In this document: one piece after another, positions 12,699 to 24,320 of the stretch | How the letters are laid out: each line of letters opens with the position of its first letter | How positions within the stretch are numbered: position 1 is the first letter of the stretch | Assembly (NCBI RefSeq): GCF_900446255.1 | Contig: NZ_UIGI01000001.1 | Span: 1-64,000 of the forward strand | DNA: 64,000 bases | Origin: Buttiauxella agrestis | GTDB taxonomy: Bacteria; Pseudomonadota; Gammaproteobacteria; Enterobacterales; Enterobacteriaceae | Direction of reading: 5' to 3' | The notes under the pieces: model-generated | Told to the model about the DNA's origin: nothing | Database searches by the model: none | Seen by the model: the letters and a program-made list of their open reading frames with translations, nothing else | Translations under genes and position numbers: made by a program

Positions 12699-12743
12699 TA
12701 ATTATTTTATAGCTGACCCGCAATACCAAAATAAACACAAAAC

Positions 12744-12781
12744 ACCCTATGTAATAAACAGGGTATGGTTAAGCCATACCC
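12744..12781 (+). promoter_or_regulatory. Two mutually exclusive hairpins between dgoD and dgoT
   Basis: ACCCT (12744-12748) can pair with AGGGT (12760-12764), while GGGTATGG (12761-12768) pairs perfectly with CCATACCC (12774-12781). Because 12761-12764 is shared, only one can form at a time. The second is much the stronger. No T-run follows, so an mRNA-stability or differential-expression role between enzyme and transporter genes is more likely than termination. Confidence 0.5.
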
Positions 12782-12802
12782 AAATTCTGGAGACAGAACA
12801 CG

Positions 12803-14095
12803 ATGGATATTTCTGTAACCGCTACAAAACCTACGCGTCGCCGTTATGTGACGCTTATTATGATCTTCATTACCGTTGTTATTTGTTATGTCGATCGCGC
12901 GAACTTAGCTGTGGCGTCGGCGCATATTCAGGAAGAATTTGGCATCACTAAAACTGAAATGGGCTATATCTTCTCGGCATTTGCCTGGCTATATACATTA
13001 TGCCAGATCCCAGGCGGTTGGTTCCTCGACCGGATGGGTTCGCGCATGACCTATTTTATTGCTATTTTCGGTTGGTCTGTCGCAACATTATTCCAGGGTT
13101 TTGCTACAGGATTAATGTCGTTAATTGGCCTGCGTGCGATTACCGGTATTTTTGAAGCCCCTGCATTCCCTACGAACAACCGCATGGTAACAAGTTGGTT
13201 CCCGGAGCAAGAACGTGCATCGGCAGTCGGTTTTTATACTTCCGGGCAATTTGTTGGCCTGGCATTTTTGACGCCGCTGCTCATCTGGATTCAGGAAATG
13301 CTGAGCTGGCACTGGGTGTTCATCATCACCGGCGGCATTGGTATTGTTTGGTCGCTGATTTGGTTCAAGGTTTATCAGCCACCCCGCGCCAGCAAAGGGA
13401 TTAACCAGGCCGAGCTTGAGCACATCCGTAACGGTGGTGGTCTGGTAGATGGCGACGCTCCGGTTGAGAAAAAAGCCCGCACGCCGCTGACACGTGCCGA
13501 CTGGAAACTGGTGTTCAATCGCAAGCTCGTGGGTGTTTATCTTGGGCAGTTTGCTGTGGCTTCCACGTTATGGTTCTTCCTGACCTGGTTCCCGAACTAC
13601 CTGACTCAGGAAAAAGGAATTACGGCACTGAAAGCCGGATTCATGACCACGGTTCCGTTCCTGGCGGCATTTGTCGGTGTGTTGCTCTCTGGTTGGGTGG
13701 CGGATCGCCTGGTGCGTAAAGGCTACTCATTGGGTGTGGCGCGTAAAACGCCAATCATCTGCGGCCTGCTGCTTTCCACCTGCATTATGGGCGCGAACTA
13801 CACCAATGATCCGGTCTGGATTATGACGTTGATGGCTATCGCCTTCTTCGGCAATGGTTTCGCATCAATTACCTGGTCGCTGGTTTCTTCACTGGCCCCG
13901 ATGCGCTTGATTGGCCTGACTGGCGGGGTCTTTAACTTCGCGGGTGGTCTGGGCGGGATTACGGTTCCGTTGGTGATTGGTTATCTGGCTCAGAGTTATG
14001 GCTTTGCTCCGGCTCTGGTCTACATCGCCGTCATCGCCTTGCTTGGCGCACTCTCCTACATTCTGCTGGTGGGTAAAGTAGAAAGGGTGGGATAA
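12803..14095 (+). CDS. dgoT: D-galactonate:H+ symporter, MFS anion:cation family
   Basis: Inner-membrane 12-helix MFS transporter of 430 residues importing D-galactonate. The N-terminus is short and cytoplasmic ([19 protein letters not shown]), and the MFS signature between helices 2 and 3 reads [12 protein letters not shown]. The order dgoR-K-A-D-T supports the substrate. A ribosome-binding site (CTGGAG) precedes the ATG. It is separated from dgoD by 104 bp holding a strong hairpin. Confidence 0.95.
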   Translation: MDISVTATKPTRRRYVTLIMIFITVVICYVDRANLAVASAHIQEEFGITKTEMGYIFSAFAWLYTLCQIPGGWFLDRMGSRMTYFIAIFGWSVATLFQGFATGLMSLIGLRAITGIFEAPAFPTNNRMVTSWFPEQERASAVGFYTSGQFVGLAFLTPLLIWIQEMLSWHWVFIITGGIGIVWSLIWFKVYQPPRASKGINQAELEHIRNGGGLVDGDAPVEKKARTPLTRADWKLVFNRKLVGVYLGQFAVASTLWFFLTWFPNYLTQEKGITALKAGFMTTVPFLAAFVGVLLSGWVADRLVRKGYSLGVARKTPIICGLLLSTCIMGANYTNDPVWIMTLMAIAFFGNGFASITWSLVSSLAPMRLIGLTGGVFNFAGGLGGITVPLVIGYLAQSYGFAPALVYIAVIALLGALSYILLVGKVERVG

Positions 14096-14108
14096 AAATC
14101 AGCAATGA

Positions 14109-14141
14109 TTTACCCTGAGGCGTCCACCGCTTCAGGGTAAA
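14109..14141 (+). promoter_or_regulatory. Strong hairpin enclosing the yidR ribosome-binding site
   Basis: TTTACCCTGA (14109-14118) pairs perfectly with TCAGGGTAAA (14132-14141), with GCG/CGC continuing the stem inside. The only plausible Shine-Dalgarno for yidR, AGGG at 14134-14137, lies in the 3' arm. It may end the dgo transcript and also hide the yidR start; there is no long T-run. Confidence 0.6.
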
Positions 14142-14144
14142 ACC

Positions 14145-15413
14145 ATGACCAAACAACTCACTTTTGCACCTCGTCATCATCAACTCACCAACACCCATAC
14201 CTGGACTCCAGATAGCCAATATCTGGTGTTTGATGTGCGCCCGTCTGGCGCGTCGTTTACCAGCGAAACCATTGAGCGCGTTAATATCAATACCGGCGAA
14301 GTGCAGGTTGTGTACCGGGCATCACTGGGTGCGCATGTTGGCGTAGTGACGGTAAATCCGCAGCAACCTGAGCGTTATGTTTTTATCCACGGCCCCGAAA
14401 ATCCTGACGAAACCTGGCAGTACGATTTCCATCACCGCCGTGGCGTGGTGGTCGAAAACGGGATGGCAACCAATCTCGATGCAATGGATATCACCCCACC
14501 CTTTACCAAAGGCGCACTGCGCGGCGGTAGTCATGTTCATGTCTGGAGCCATGATGGTTCACGCCTGAGCTTCACCTATAACGACCACGTCATGCATAAA
14601 TACGACGCGGCGCAAGATATGCGTAACGTCGGTGTTGCGCTGCCTTACGGGCCTGTGACACCCGCGAAGCAACATCCTCGTGAATATGACGGCAGCCATT
14701 ATTGCGTGTTGGTTAGCCGCACGACATCAACGCCGCAGGCAAGCAGTGATGACATAAACCGTGCTTATGAGGAAGGTTGGGTCGGCAATAACGGCTACCG
14801 CAAAGCCGATGGAGAGCAACAGCGCTGGGCGCTGGCGTTTATCGGCGATACGCTTTCAGCAAGCGGCGACAAAGTACCAGAACTGTTTATCGTTGATTTG
14901 CCTGAGAACAAAGAGGCGTATTTTATTGCGGGTGATGAGCCGATTGAAGGCTCGCAAACTACGCTGCCTTCGCCACCTGCGGGTGTGCAGCAACGTCGCC
15001 TCACGTTTACTCACCAGCACCGCTATCCAGGTTTAACCACGCAGCCACGGCATTGGGTGAGATGCTCCCCGGACGGCAGTTTGCTGGCATTTTTGATGCG
15101 TGACGATTCAGGTGTGGTGCAGATGTGTCTGGTTTCACCCAACGGCGGGGAGCCACGCCAGCTTACGCAGGGTAAAGATGACATTCAGTCGGCGTTTAAT
15201 TGGCACCCGTCAGGGCGTGTAGTGGGCTTTGTGCAGAACAATCGGATTGTATTGTGCGATGTGAATAATGGTGCCATCACACCGCTCACGCCGCCAAATG
15301 GCAATGCGCCATCAGCGGATGCGGTGGTGTTTTCACCCGATGGGAAACAGGTTGCGTGGATGCAAGATGTTGACGGCTTCCGCCAGCTATTTATAACCCA
15401 AACAGGGCTTTAA
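14145..15413 (+). CDS. yidR: YidR, DUF3748 beta-propeller-like protein
   Basis: A 422-residue protein recognised as E. coli YidR (DUF3748). TolB/WD-like repeat cores recur (WTPDSQYLVFDVRPSG, WSHDGSRLSFTYNDH, CSPDGSLLAFLMRDD, WHPSGRVVGFVQNN, FSPDGKQVAWMQDV), indicating a beta-propeller related to oligogalacturonate-lyase-like and TolB-like folds. No signal peptide. Function is not known. A short stretch around GNNGYRKADGEQQRW is longer than in the E. coli protein as I recall it. It ends exactly where the convergent yidQ stop begins. Confidence 0.9.
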   Translation: MTKQLTFAPRHHQLTNTHTWTPDSQYLVFDVRPSGASFTSETIERVNINTGEVQVVYRASLGAHVGVVTVNPQQPERYVFIHGPENPDETWQYDFHHRRGVVVENGMATNLDAMDITPPFTKGALRGGSHVHVWSHDGSRLSFTYNDHVMHKYDAAQDMRNVGVALPYGPVTPAKQHPREYDGSHYCVLVSRTTSTPQASSDDINRAYEEGWVGNNGYRKADGEQQRWALAFIGDTLSASGDKVPELFIVDLPENKEAYFIAGDEPIEGSQTTLPSPPAGVQQRRLTFTHQHRYPGLTTQPRHWVRCSPDGSLLAFLMRDDSGVVQMCLVSPNGGEPRQLTQGKDDIQSAFNWHPSGRVVGFVQNNRIVLCDVNNGAITPLTPPNGNAPSADAVVFSPDGKQVAWMQDVDGFRQLFITQTGL

Positions 15414-15731
15414 TTACTGAACGGGCGGGATCACAGAATTTGTCGCCAGGTTCTTGCTCTCGCTCGCTTCAACCCTGGATTTCAGTGATTTATCTTCGCG
15501 GAACAGATCCCACGGTAACAACACGGTATCCGCCACTGCGGTAAACGGCATATCAAGCGCGACAAATGGTTTGTATCCCCAGCTCGTTTCACTGTCAGTC
15601 AGCATTTCGTAGCTTGCGCGAGTGCCGGGATAGGTTCCCTCTTGCCCACCTGTGTGAGTCATAACACTTGAACATCCACTGACTGTCAGAAGCCCGCTGC
15701 CCAGAATTATTGTTGGAAGATAGCTATTCAT
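15414..15731 (-). CDS. yidQ: YidQ, DUF1375 lipoprotein
   Basis: Small outer-envelope lipoprotein of unknown function. The signal peptide ends in the lipobox LTVSGC, followed by SSVMTHTGGQEGTYPGTRAS, which is the DUF1375 signature shared with E. coli YidQ. The start at 15731 (MNSYLPTIIL) gives 105 residues; Met codons at 15734 and 15764 are alternatives, and none has a strong Shine-Dalgarno. It converges with yidR with no gap. Confidence 0.88.
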   Translation of the reverse strand: MNSYLPTIILGSGLLTVSGCSSVMTHTGGQEGTYPGTRASYEMLTDSETSWGYKPFVALDMPFTAVADTVLLPWDLFREDKSLKSRVEASESKNLATNSVIPPVQ

Positions 15732-15918
15732 CATCACTGTTAATTTTTCGTTAATAAGGGCCATTTCCGGCCTGGCTGCATTGGGTTATATCACCCATGC
15801 AGAGAATAAAAACTGTGCGGTTGCCACTCTGTGGCGGCTATCGCAGATTAATCTTGTTTACTCCATTAGGAGTCTATGTACTGACAGCCAATGTCGCAAA
15901 AAATTTCCTTTCGTACCC

Positions 15919-15946
15919 TTGAAAAGTGTAGATAAGGACCGATTTT
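15919..15946 (+). promoter_or_regulatory. Candidate sigma-32 heat-shock promoter of ibpAB
   Basis: CTTGAA at 15919-15924 followed after 15 bp by CCGATTT at 15940-15946 resembles the sigma-32 elements CTTGAA and CCCCATnT. It lies about 110 bp before the ibpA start, consistent with the heat-shock leader that holds the thermometer. Match to the -10 element is partial. Confidence 0.55.
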
Positions 15947-16025
15947 AGGAATGTAGCCAATGACAGTACGCCGTAAGGGTACTGGGTTCCTGAAGCCTGT
16001 CCATGATGGAAGGCAATGTTTGATT

Positions 16026-16043
16026 CTCGCTGATTATCAGGAG
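16026..16043 (+). promoter_or_regulatory. ROSE-type RNA thermometer hairpin before ibpA
   Basis: CTC-G-CTGA at 16026-16033 pairs with TCAGGAG at 16037-16043, so the Shine-Dalgarno is sequestered in a short stem with one bulged G opposite it. The bulged G in the anti-SD strand is the hallmark of ROSE thermometers as known for ibpA in E. coli. The upstream leader (about 15955-16025) probably adds further stems. Confidence 0.8.
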
Positions 16044-16052
16044 TTTTAATTT

Positions 16053-16466
16053 ATGCGTAATTTCGACTTATCCCCGCTCTACCGTTCTGCAATCGGGTTC
16101 GACCGTCTGTTCAACCTGCTGGAAAACAACCAGGGTCAGAGCAACGGCGGCTATCCTCCATACAATGTTGAATTGGTTGATGAAAACAACTATCGCATTG
16201 CCATTGCTGTTGCCGGTTTCGCTGAAAGCGAACTGGAAATCACAGCCCAGGATAACCTGCTGGTGGTAAAAGGCGCGCATGCAGACCCACAGCCAGAACG
16301 TACTTATCTGTATCAGGGGATTGCTGAACGCAACTTCGAACGCAAATTCCAGTTAGCTGAAAACATCCACATTCGTGGCGCTAACCTGGTTAACGGCCTG
16401 CTGTACATCGACCTGGAACGCGTAATTCCGGAAGCGATGAAACCGCGCCGTATCGAAATCAATTAA
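16053..16466 (+). CDS. ibpA: Small heat-shock protein IbpA
   Basis: ATP-independent holdase that coats aggregates with IbpB for later extraction by DnaK/ClpB. The 137-residue protein has the short N-terminal arm ([20 protein letters not shown]), the alpha-crystallin domain from about residue 35 to 125 ([19 protein letters not shown], then [14 protein letters not shown]), and a C-terminal arm ending RRIEIN with the conserved I-x-I motif (IEI). Expression is expected to be heat-controlled by sigma-32 and by the ROSE hairpin at its start. Confidence 0.97.
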   Translation: MRNFDLSPLYRSAIGFDRLFNLLENNQGQSNGGYPPYNVELVDENNYRIAIAVAGFAESELEITAQDNLLVVKGAHADPQPERTYLYQGIAERNFERKFQLAENIHIRGANLVNGLLYIDLERVIPEAMKPRRIEIN

Positions 16467-16542
16467 TTCTGCGGGTCGCATTAAGCGGCCCACACCAAAA
16501 ATTTAACCAGACTTAGGCTTGCCGACAGGGAGCCGAAGGCTC

Positions 16543-16669
16543 TTACCCGAGCAACTTCATGATGCAGGTAGGCGGCAATCGAATGAATCCCGATGAGCTT
16601 ACTAAAGTAAGTGATTCGGGTGAACGAGAGCAGCCAACAACCCTGAATCTTGAAGGGCGATGGGTAAAA
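16543..16669. repeat. ERIC element (127 bp) between ibpA and ibpB
   Basis: Terminal repeats TTACCC and GGGTAA frame 127 bp whose core (GAGCTTACTAAAGTAAGTGA, then TTCGGGTGAACGAGAGCAGCC) matches the conserved ERIC centre. Length is exactly that of full ERIC units. It fills most of the 228-bp ibpA-ibpB spacer and its right end directly touches the thermometer hairpin of ibpB. Confidence 0.85.
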
Positions 16670-16687
16670 CTCGCTTCATAGAAGGAG
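16670..16687 (+). promoter_or_regulatory. ROSE-type RNA thermometer hairpin before ibpB
   Basis: CTC-G-CTTC at 16670-16677 pairs with GAAGGAG at 16681-16687, again with a single bulged G in the strand facing the Shine-Dalgarno, the same architecture as at ibpA. The ERIC element ends one base before the hairpin, so any upstream leader structure here comes from ERIC sequence. Confidence 0.75.
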
Positions 16688-16694
16688 AATAACT

Positions 16695-17123
16695 ATGCGT
16701 AACTACGATTTATCACCTCTGCTGCGTCAATGGATCGGTTTTGACAAATTGGCTAACGCCTTACAAACCAGCAGCGAAGGCCAGACATTCCCGCCTTACA
16801 ACATTGAAAAAGGCGATGACAACCACTACCGCATCACCCTTGCGCTGGCCGGGTTCCGTCAGGAAGATCTCGAAATTGAGCTGGAAGGCACGCGTCTGCA
16901 TGTGAAAGGGACGCCGGTAAAATCTGAAAAAGAGACCACCTGGCTGCATCAGGGGTTAGTGACTCAGCCATTTAACCTGAGCTTCACCCTCGCGGAATAT
17001 ATGAAAGTTTCCGGCGCGACCTTTACCAACGGTCTGCTGCACATCGACCTGGTACGCGAAATTCCGGAAGAAGTCGCACCGAAACGCATCGCAATCAGCG
17101 AACGTCCGGCGCTTAATAGTTAA
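16695..17123 (+). CDS. ibpB: Small heat-shock protein IbpB
   Basis: Partner of IbpA in aggregate binding. The 142-residue protein shares the start [20 protein letters not shown], the alpha-crystallin core ([35 protein letters not shown]) and the C-terminal I-x-I motif (IAI) in KRIAISERP. It is in the same orientation as ibpA, separated by an ERIC insertion, and followed by a strong terminator. Confidence 0.97.
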   Translation: MRNYDLSPLLRQWIGFDKLANALQTSSEGQTFPPYNIEKGDDNHYRITLALAGFRQEDLEIELEGTRLHVKGTPVKSEKETTWLHQGLVTQPFNLSFTLAEYMKVSGATFTNGLLHIDLVREIPEEVAPKRIAISERPALNS

Positions 17124-17140
17124 TAGTAGTAACCCCCTTT

Positions 17141-17168
17141 TGAGGCCCCCTTTTATGGGGCCTTTTTT
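17141..17168 (+). terminator. Intrinsic terminator of ibpAB
   Basis: GGCCCC (17144-17149) and GGGGCC (17157-17162) form the stem, followed by six T. It closes the ibpAB unit before yidE. Confidence 0.85.
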
Positions 17169-17248
17169 GTGCTCTGCACCCCATTAACTCCCCTGCCTCT
17201 CTGCCAGAATCCTTGTTAACAATAATGTTATTCACAGGGAATTCTTAA

Positions 17249-18904
17249 ATGAGTGGAATAGCGTTAACCGTCAGTATGTTGGCATTGGTCGCAGTCGTGG
17301 GCTTGTGGATTGGTAACATCAAAATTCGCGGCGTCGGGTTTGGCATCGGAGGCGTGTTGTTCGGCGGGATTATCGTCGGCCATTTTATCAATCAGGCGGG
17401 AGTCAACCTGAATGGCGATATGCTTCATTTCATTCAAGAATTTGGCCTGATTCTTTTCGTTTACACCATCGGCATTCAAGTGGGGCCAGGTTTCTTCTCG
17501 TCATTACGGGTTTCCGGCCTGCGGCTTAATCTCTTTGCCTTGCTGATTGTGGTGATTGGCGCGCTGGTCACGGCACTCATCTATAAAATTTTCGATGTTC
17601 CGTTACCGGTGGTGCTGGGGATTTTCTCGGGTGCGGTAACGAATACTCCGGCACTCGGTGCGGGTCAGCAAATTCTGACCGATCTCGGCACGCCTGCGGA
17701 GTTGGTGGATAAAATGGGGATGAGCTACGCGATGGCCTATCCCTTCGGCATTTGCGGCATTTTGCTCACCATGTGGCTCATTCGTATGGCTTTTCGCATC
17801 AATGTCGATCAAGAAGCGCAGCGTTTTGATAGCAGCTCAGGGCAATATCACGCACAACTCCAGACGATGAATATCTGCGTCGCCAACCCGAATCTCAACG
17901 GATTACCGATTCAGGATGTTCCGGTACTTAATAGCGACACCATTATCTGCTCGCGCCTGAAACGCGATGAATTGCTGATGGTTCCGGCGCCTGGCACCAT
18001 CATTCAAACCGGAGATTTATTGCACCTGGTCGGCCAGGAAAAAGATCTGCACTCCGCATTGCTGGTGATTGGCCAGCAGGTTGATACCTCACTTTCTACA
18101 CGTGGCACTGATTTGCGCGTGGAGCGCGTGGTGGTGACGAACGAGAAGGTGCTCGGCAAGAAAATCCGCGATCTGCATTTAAAGCAAAAGTATGACGTGG
18201 TGATTTCACGCCTGAATCGTGCGGGCGTCGAGCTGGTTGCCAGCAGTAATGCCAGCCTGCAATTTGGCGATATCCTCAATCTGGTGGGCCGCCCGGAATC
18301 CATAGAGGCGGTGGCGGCAGAGGTGGGGAACGCGCAGCAAAAACTCCAGCAGGTGCAAATGCTGCCGGTGTTTATCGGTATTGGGCTTGGCGTGCTGCTC
18401 GGATCTATCCCGTTGTTTATTCAGGGATTCCCGGTTGCGCTGCGTCTCGGGTTAGCGGGCGGGCCGCTGATTATGGCAATTATCCTGGGGAGAATCGGAA
18501 GCATCGGCAAGCTGTATTGGTTTATGCCACCGAGTGCGAATCTGGCGCTGCGGGAATTGGGGATTGTGCTATTTCTGGCGGTCGTCGGTTTAAAATCTGG
18601 CGGTGATTTTATCGGCACTTTGCTACATGGTGACGGTGTGAGCTGGATTGGCTACGGCATTCTGATTACCGGCATTCCGCTACTGGTCACGGCGTTGGTT
18701 GCCCGGCTCCTCGCCAAAATGAATTACCTGACGCTGTGCGGCATGCTGGCTGGTTCGATGACCGATCCGCCCGCACTGGCCTTCGCAAACGGTTTGCACG
18801 CGACCAGTGGTGCCGCAGCACTTTCTTACGCCACGGTTTATCCGTTGGTGATGTTCCTGCGCATCATCACGCCGCAGCTTCTGGCCGTGCTGTTCTGGAT
18901 GTAA
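17249..18904 (+). CDS. yidE: YidE, putative AspT/YidE-family transporter
   Basis: A 551-residue inner-membrane protein of the aspartate-alanine exchanger family. About five hydrophobic helices lie at each end; a central soluble part of about 200 residues holds two TrkA-C (RCK-C) domains ([15 protein letters not shown]-like region and [20 protein letters not shown]). Substrate unknown. AGGGA precedes the ATG. The position beside ibpAB is conserved with E. coli. It converges on the GntR regulator gene with a 19-bp gap. Confidence 0.93.
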   Translation: MSGIALTVSMLALVAVVGLWIGNIKIRGVGFGIGGVLFGGIIVGHFINQAGVNLNGDMLHFIQEFGLILFVYTIGIQVGPGFFSSLRVSGLRLNLFALLIVVIGALVTALIYKIFDVPLPVVLGIFSGAVTNTPALGAGQQILTDLGTPAELVDKMGMSYAMAYPFGICGILLTMWLIRMAFRINVDQEAQRFDSSSGQYHAQLQTMNICVANPNLNGLPIQDVPVLNSDTIICSRLKRDELLMVPAPGTIIQTGDLLHLVGQEKDLHSALLVIGQQVDTSLSTRGTDLRVERVVVTNEKVLGKKIRDLHLKQKYDVVISRLNRAGVELVASSNASLQFGDILNLVGRPESIEAVAAEVGNAQQKLQQVQMLPVFIGIGLGVLLGSIPLFIQGFPVALRLGLAGGPLIMAIILGRIGSIGKLYWFMPPSANLALRELGIVLFLAVVGLKSGGDFIGTLLHGDGVSWIGYGILITGIPLLVTALVARLLAKMNYLTLCGMLAGSMTDPPALAFANGLHATSGAAALSYATVYPLVMFLRIITPQLLAVLFWM

Positions 18905-18923
18905 TGGTGATGAATGCCAGCGC

Positions 18924-19631
18924 TTACAGGTGTACCCGTCGTAAGTGGTAATCCACCTGATATTCGCTGGCATTCCGGAACATCACGGAATAATTCACAT
19001 AGTCACCGCTGTCGCTATATGACAGCGATGTGATGCGCAGAATAGGAGTTAGCTCATCGATATTGAGCAATTTTGCCATCTTCTTGTCTGCTAATACCGG
19101 CGTCAGGCTTTCATAGTTACCGCACACGATAATGTGGCACTCATCCTCAATATAACTGAATTTTGAACCTTCCAGATGGGCGATGGACAAATTGCGGAAT
19201 AATTTCAACGGCATATAGCTGTCTTCTACCATCAGCGGTTTGCCATCTACCGAGCGCACCCGGCGCGAGAAATAGATCCGTTCATCAATATTAATGCGCA
19301 ACTGACTGGCGATGGCGGGCGGTGCGGGCATTATCAGAAACTCCAGCACATTGCTTACCACCTCTTTGCCCTGGTTGCGCATCACCTCGATAAAACCCGT
19401 CAGGTTGCTGGTTTCGTGGTGGACGTCTTTTTTAGCCACATAGGTGCCGCTGCCGTGGCGGCGCACAACTAACCCCCAGCTCACCAGCAAATCGATAGCT
19501 TTGCGTAAAGTCATTCGTGATACGCCGAACTCACTCGCCAGACGCTTTTCAGAAGGCAGCGGGCTGCCAATATTGTAATCCGCTGAATTAAGCCGGATTC
19601 GTAACCTGTCAGCGATAGATTTGTAGATCAC
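18924..19631 (-). CDS. yidP: GntR/HutC-family regulator YidP
   Basis: A 235-residue HutC-type GntR regulator: winged helix at about residues 5-70 (LPSEKRLASEFGVSRMTLRK) and a UTRA ligand domain after it (YFSRRVRSVDGKPLMVEDSY, ending EYQVDYHLRRVHL). The GTG at 19631 preceded by AGAGG gives VIYKSIADRLRIRL, the same start as E. coli YidP; a longer frame upstream lacks support. Divergent from the alpha-glucoside PTS operon, which it probably controls through a phosphosugar ligand. Confidence 0.9.
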   Translation of the reverse strand: MIYKSIADRLRIRLNSADYNIGSPLPSEKRLASEFGVSRMTLRKAIDLLVSWGLVVRRHGSGTYVAKKDVHHETSNLTGFIEVMRNQGKEVVSNVLEFLIMPAPPAIASQLRINIDERIYFSRRVRSVDGKPLMVEDSYMPLKLFRNLSIAHLEGSKFSYIEDECHIIVCGNYESLTPVLADKKMAKLLNIDELTPILRITSLSYSDSGDYVNYSVMFRNASEYQVDYHLRRVHL

Positions 19632-19939
19632 CTGTAGACCTCTTAATGGCTTCGCGCTGGGCTTAATAAACCCTCGTTCCATTAAACAATTATCTGATTT
19701 TAATGATTTTAATTTCACATTCACCTAATGAATTAGAAAGTAAAAATCACAGTGTCTAGTTATTAATCAAAAAGTAGACAACTTACCCCAAATAAAAACT
19801 ATGAAAGCGATCACGAATCGGTGCGACGGGCAACGATAAGTCACCTGCGTCTCCCTACTCTCAGTCTCAGGCCAGCGTTAAAACCAGCGTTAAAAAATAA
19901 GGCCATTTACCCTACAGGTTGTTACGTGAGGATTTAAAA
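19632..19939. promoter_or_regulatory. Divergent yidP/aglA control region with candidate operator and CRP site
   Basis: This 308-bp gap holds a spaced inverted repeat, TGTCTA at 19753-19758 and TAGACA at 19775-19780 (22 bp between starts, two helical turns), suitable for the GntR regulator. A CRP-like site TATGA-N6-TCACG lies at 19800-19815, as expected for a PTS sugar operon. Both are read by eye and unproven. No coding sequence is apparent. Confidence 0.4.
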
Positions 19940-22881
<2,942 letters not shown>

Positions 22882-22888
22882 CGGTGGA

Positions 22889-22916
22889 CTGGAGTAAGGG
22901 GTCCCCCTTACTCCAG
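22889..22916. terminator. Bidirectional-looking intrinsic terminator after aglB
   Basis: CTGGAGTAAGGGG and its exact complement form a 13-bp stem with a 2-base loop, followed by a run of T on the plus strand. It ends aglAB. Confidence 0.88.
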
Positions 22917-22924
22917 ATTTTTTC

Positions 22925-22958
22925 GTAGGTCGGATTAGCGTTAGCGACATCCGACAAC
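22925..22958. repeat. REP-like palindrome
   Basis: GTAGGTCGGATTAGCGTTAG followed by GCGACATCCGAC has the CGGAT...ATCCG arms of enteric REP elements. It sits between the aglB terminator and the 3' end of dsdA. Confidence 0.55.
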
Positions 22959-22973
22959 TTTGCCGTAAACGGA

Positions 22974-24302
22974 TTACTTCGCTTTCGCCAGATACTGCGC
23001 CATCTCTGCTTCTGGCACCATGCCGCCGCCCGTCGCCCAAACGATATGCGTGGCGTTTTGCAATTGTTCAGCCGTGAAACCGTGTATCTGATGGTAAGCC
23101 GTATCCGCACTGATGTGCAGCGGGCCAGGCATTCCTGCTAATGCTGAAGGCTCAAGGCGAATACTTTCTTCTTGCGCAAGCCAGCCGAGCAGCCGGTACA
23201 TGGTCTGATCTTCAAGAGTATAGAAACCGTCGAGCAAGCGTTGCATCGCACGCCCGACAAACCCGGATGCGCGCCCAACCGCCAGGCCATCTGCGGCAGT
23301 AACATTATCAATGCCTAAATCCTGCACGGAAATTGTGTCATGCAGGCCGGTGTAAACGCCCAGCAGCATGCATGGCGAGTGAGTCGGCTCGGCGAAAATG
23401 CAGCGAACGCTATCGCCGAACGCCATTTTCAGGCCAAACGCTACGCCGCCAGGGCCGCCGCCTACGCCGCACGGCAGATAAACAAACAGCGGATGCTGTT
23501 CATCCACAATGCGTCCGAGCTGCGCGAACTGGTCTTTCAGGCGCTGCCCGGCAACCGAATAGCCGAGGAATAATGTGCGCGAGTTTTCGTCGTCGATAAA
23601 GAAACAATTCGGGTCGGATTCAGCGGCTTTACGACCTTGTTCAACGGCGACACCGTAATCTTCTTCGTACTCCACAACCGTCACGCCGTGGCTGCGTAGT
23701 TTGGCTTTCTTCCAGGCGCGGGCGTCGGCAGACATATGCACGGTGACGTTAAAACCAATGCGCGCGCTCATGATGCCGATGGATAAACCCAGGTTGCCCG
23801 TTGAACCCACGGCAATGCTGTATTTGCTGAAAAATTCTTTAAATTCAGCCGTCAACAGCTTGCTGTAATCGTCTTCGGTGGTCAGCAACCCAGCTTCAAT
23901 CGCCAGTTTTTCGGCGTGAGTCAGAACTTCATAAATCCCGCCACGCGCTTTGATCGAACCTGAAATCGGCAGATGACTGTCTTTTTTGAGCCACATCTGG
24001 CCGCCAATCACCTGCTTAAACTCTTTCTCCAGGCGTTTTTGCATCGCCGGAATCGCCACTAATTCTGATTCAATAATCCCGTTGGTGGCGGCTGTTTCTG
24101 GAAACGCCTGCGCCAGATAAGGTGCGAAACGCGTCAGACGGGCATGCGCATCCTGCACATCTTCTGCCGTCAGGCCGACGTACGGCAAGCCTTCGGCAAG
24201 TGTGGTGGTTTGCGGGTTAAACCAGCGTGTTTCTTGCAGCGCAACCAAATCGCGAACCAGTGGGAACTGTTGAATCAATGTGTTTATTTCAGCGTTTTTC
24301 AT
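22974..24302 (-). CDS. dsdA: D-serine dehydratase (ammonia-lyase)
   Basis: PLP enzyme that deaminates D-serine to pyruvate and ammonia, detoxifying and using D-serine. The 442-residue protein carries the PLP lysine Lys118 in SGSIKARGG, the phosphate-binding glycine loop CGVGGGPGG, and the segment [13 protein letters not shown]. It lies 18 bp downstream of dsdX on the same strand, with divergent dsdC, which is the full dsdCXA module. In E. coli K-12 the module lies elsewhere, so the location beside aglB and emrD is different. Confidence 0.96.
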   Translation of the reverse strand: MKNAEINTLIQQFPLVRDLVALQETRWFNPQTTTLAEGLPYVGLTAEDVQDAHARLTRFAPYLAQAFPETAATNGIIESELVAIPAMQKRLEKEFKQVIGGQMWLKKDSHLPISGSIKARGGIYEVLTHAEKLAIEAGLLTTEDDYSKLLTAEFKEFFSKYSIAVGSTGNLGLSIGIMSARIGFNVTVHMSADARAWKKAKLRSHGVTVVEYEEDYGVAVEQGRKAAESDPNCFFIDDENSRTLFLGYSVAGQRLKDQFAQLGRIVDEQHPLFVYLPCGVGGGPGGVAFGLKMAFGDSVRCIFAEPTHSPCMLLGVYTGLHDTISVQDLGIDNVTAADGLAVGRASGFVGRAMQRLLDGFYTLEDQTMYRLLGWLAQEESIRLEPSALAGMPGPLHISADTAYHQIHGFTAEQLQNATHIVWATGGGMVPEAEMAQYLAKAK

Positions 24303-24320
24303 AAGACAATCTCTTTGCGC

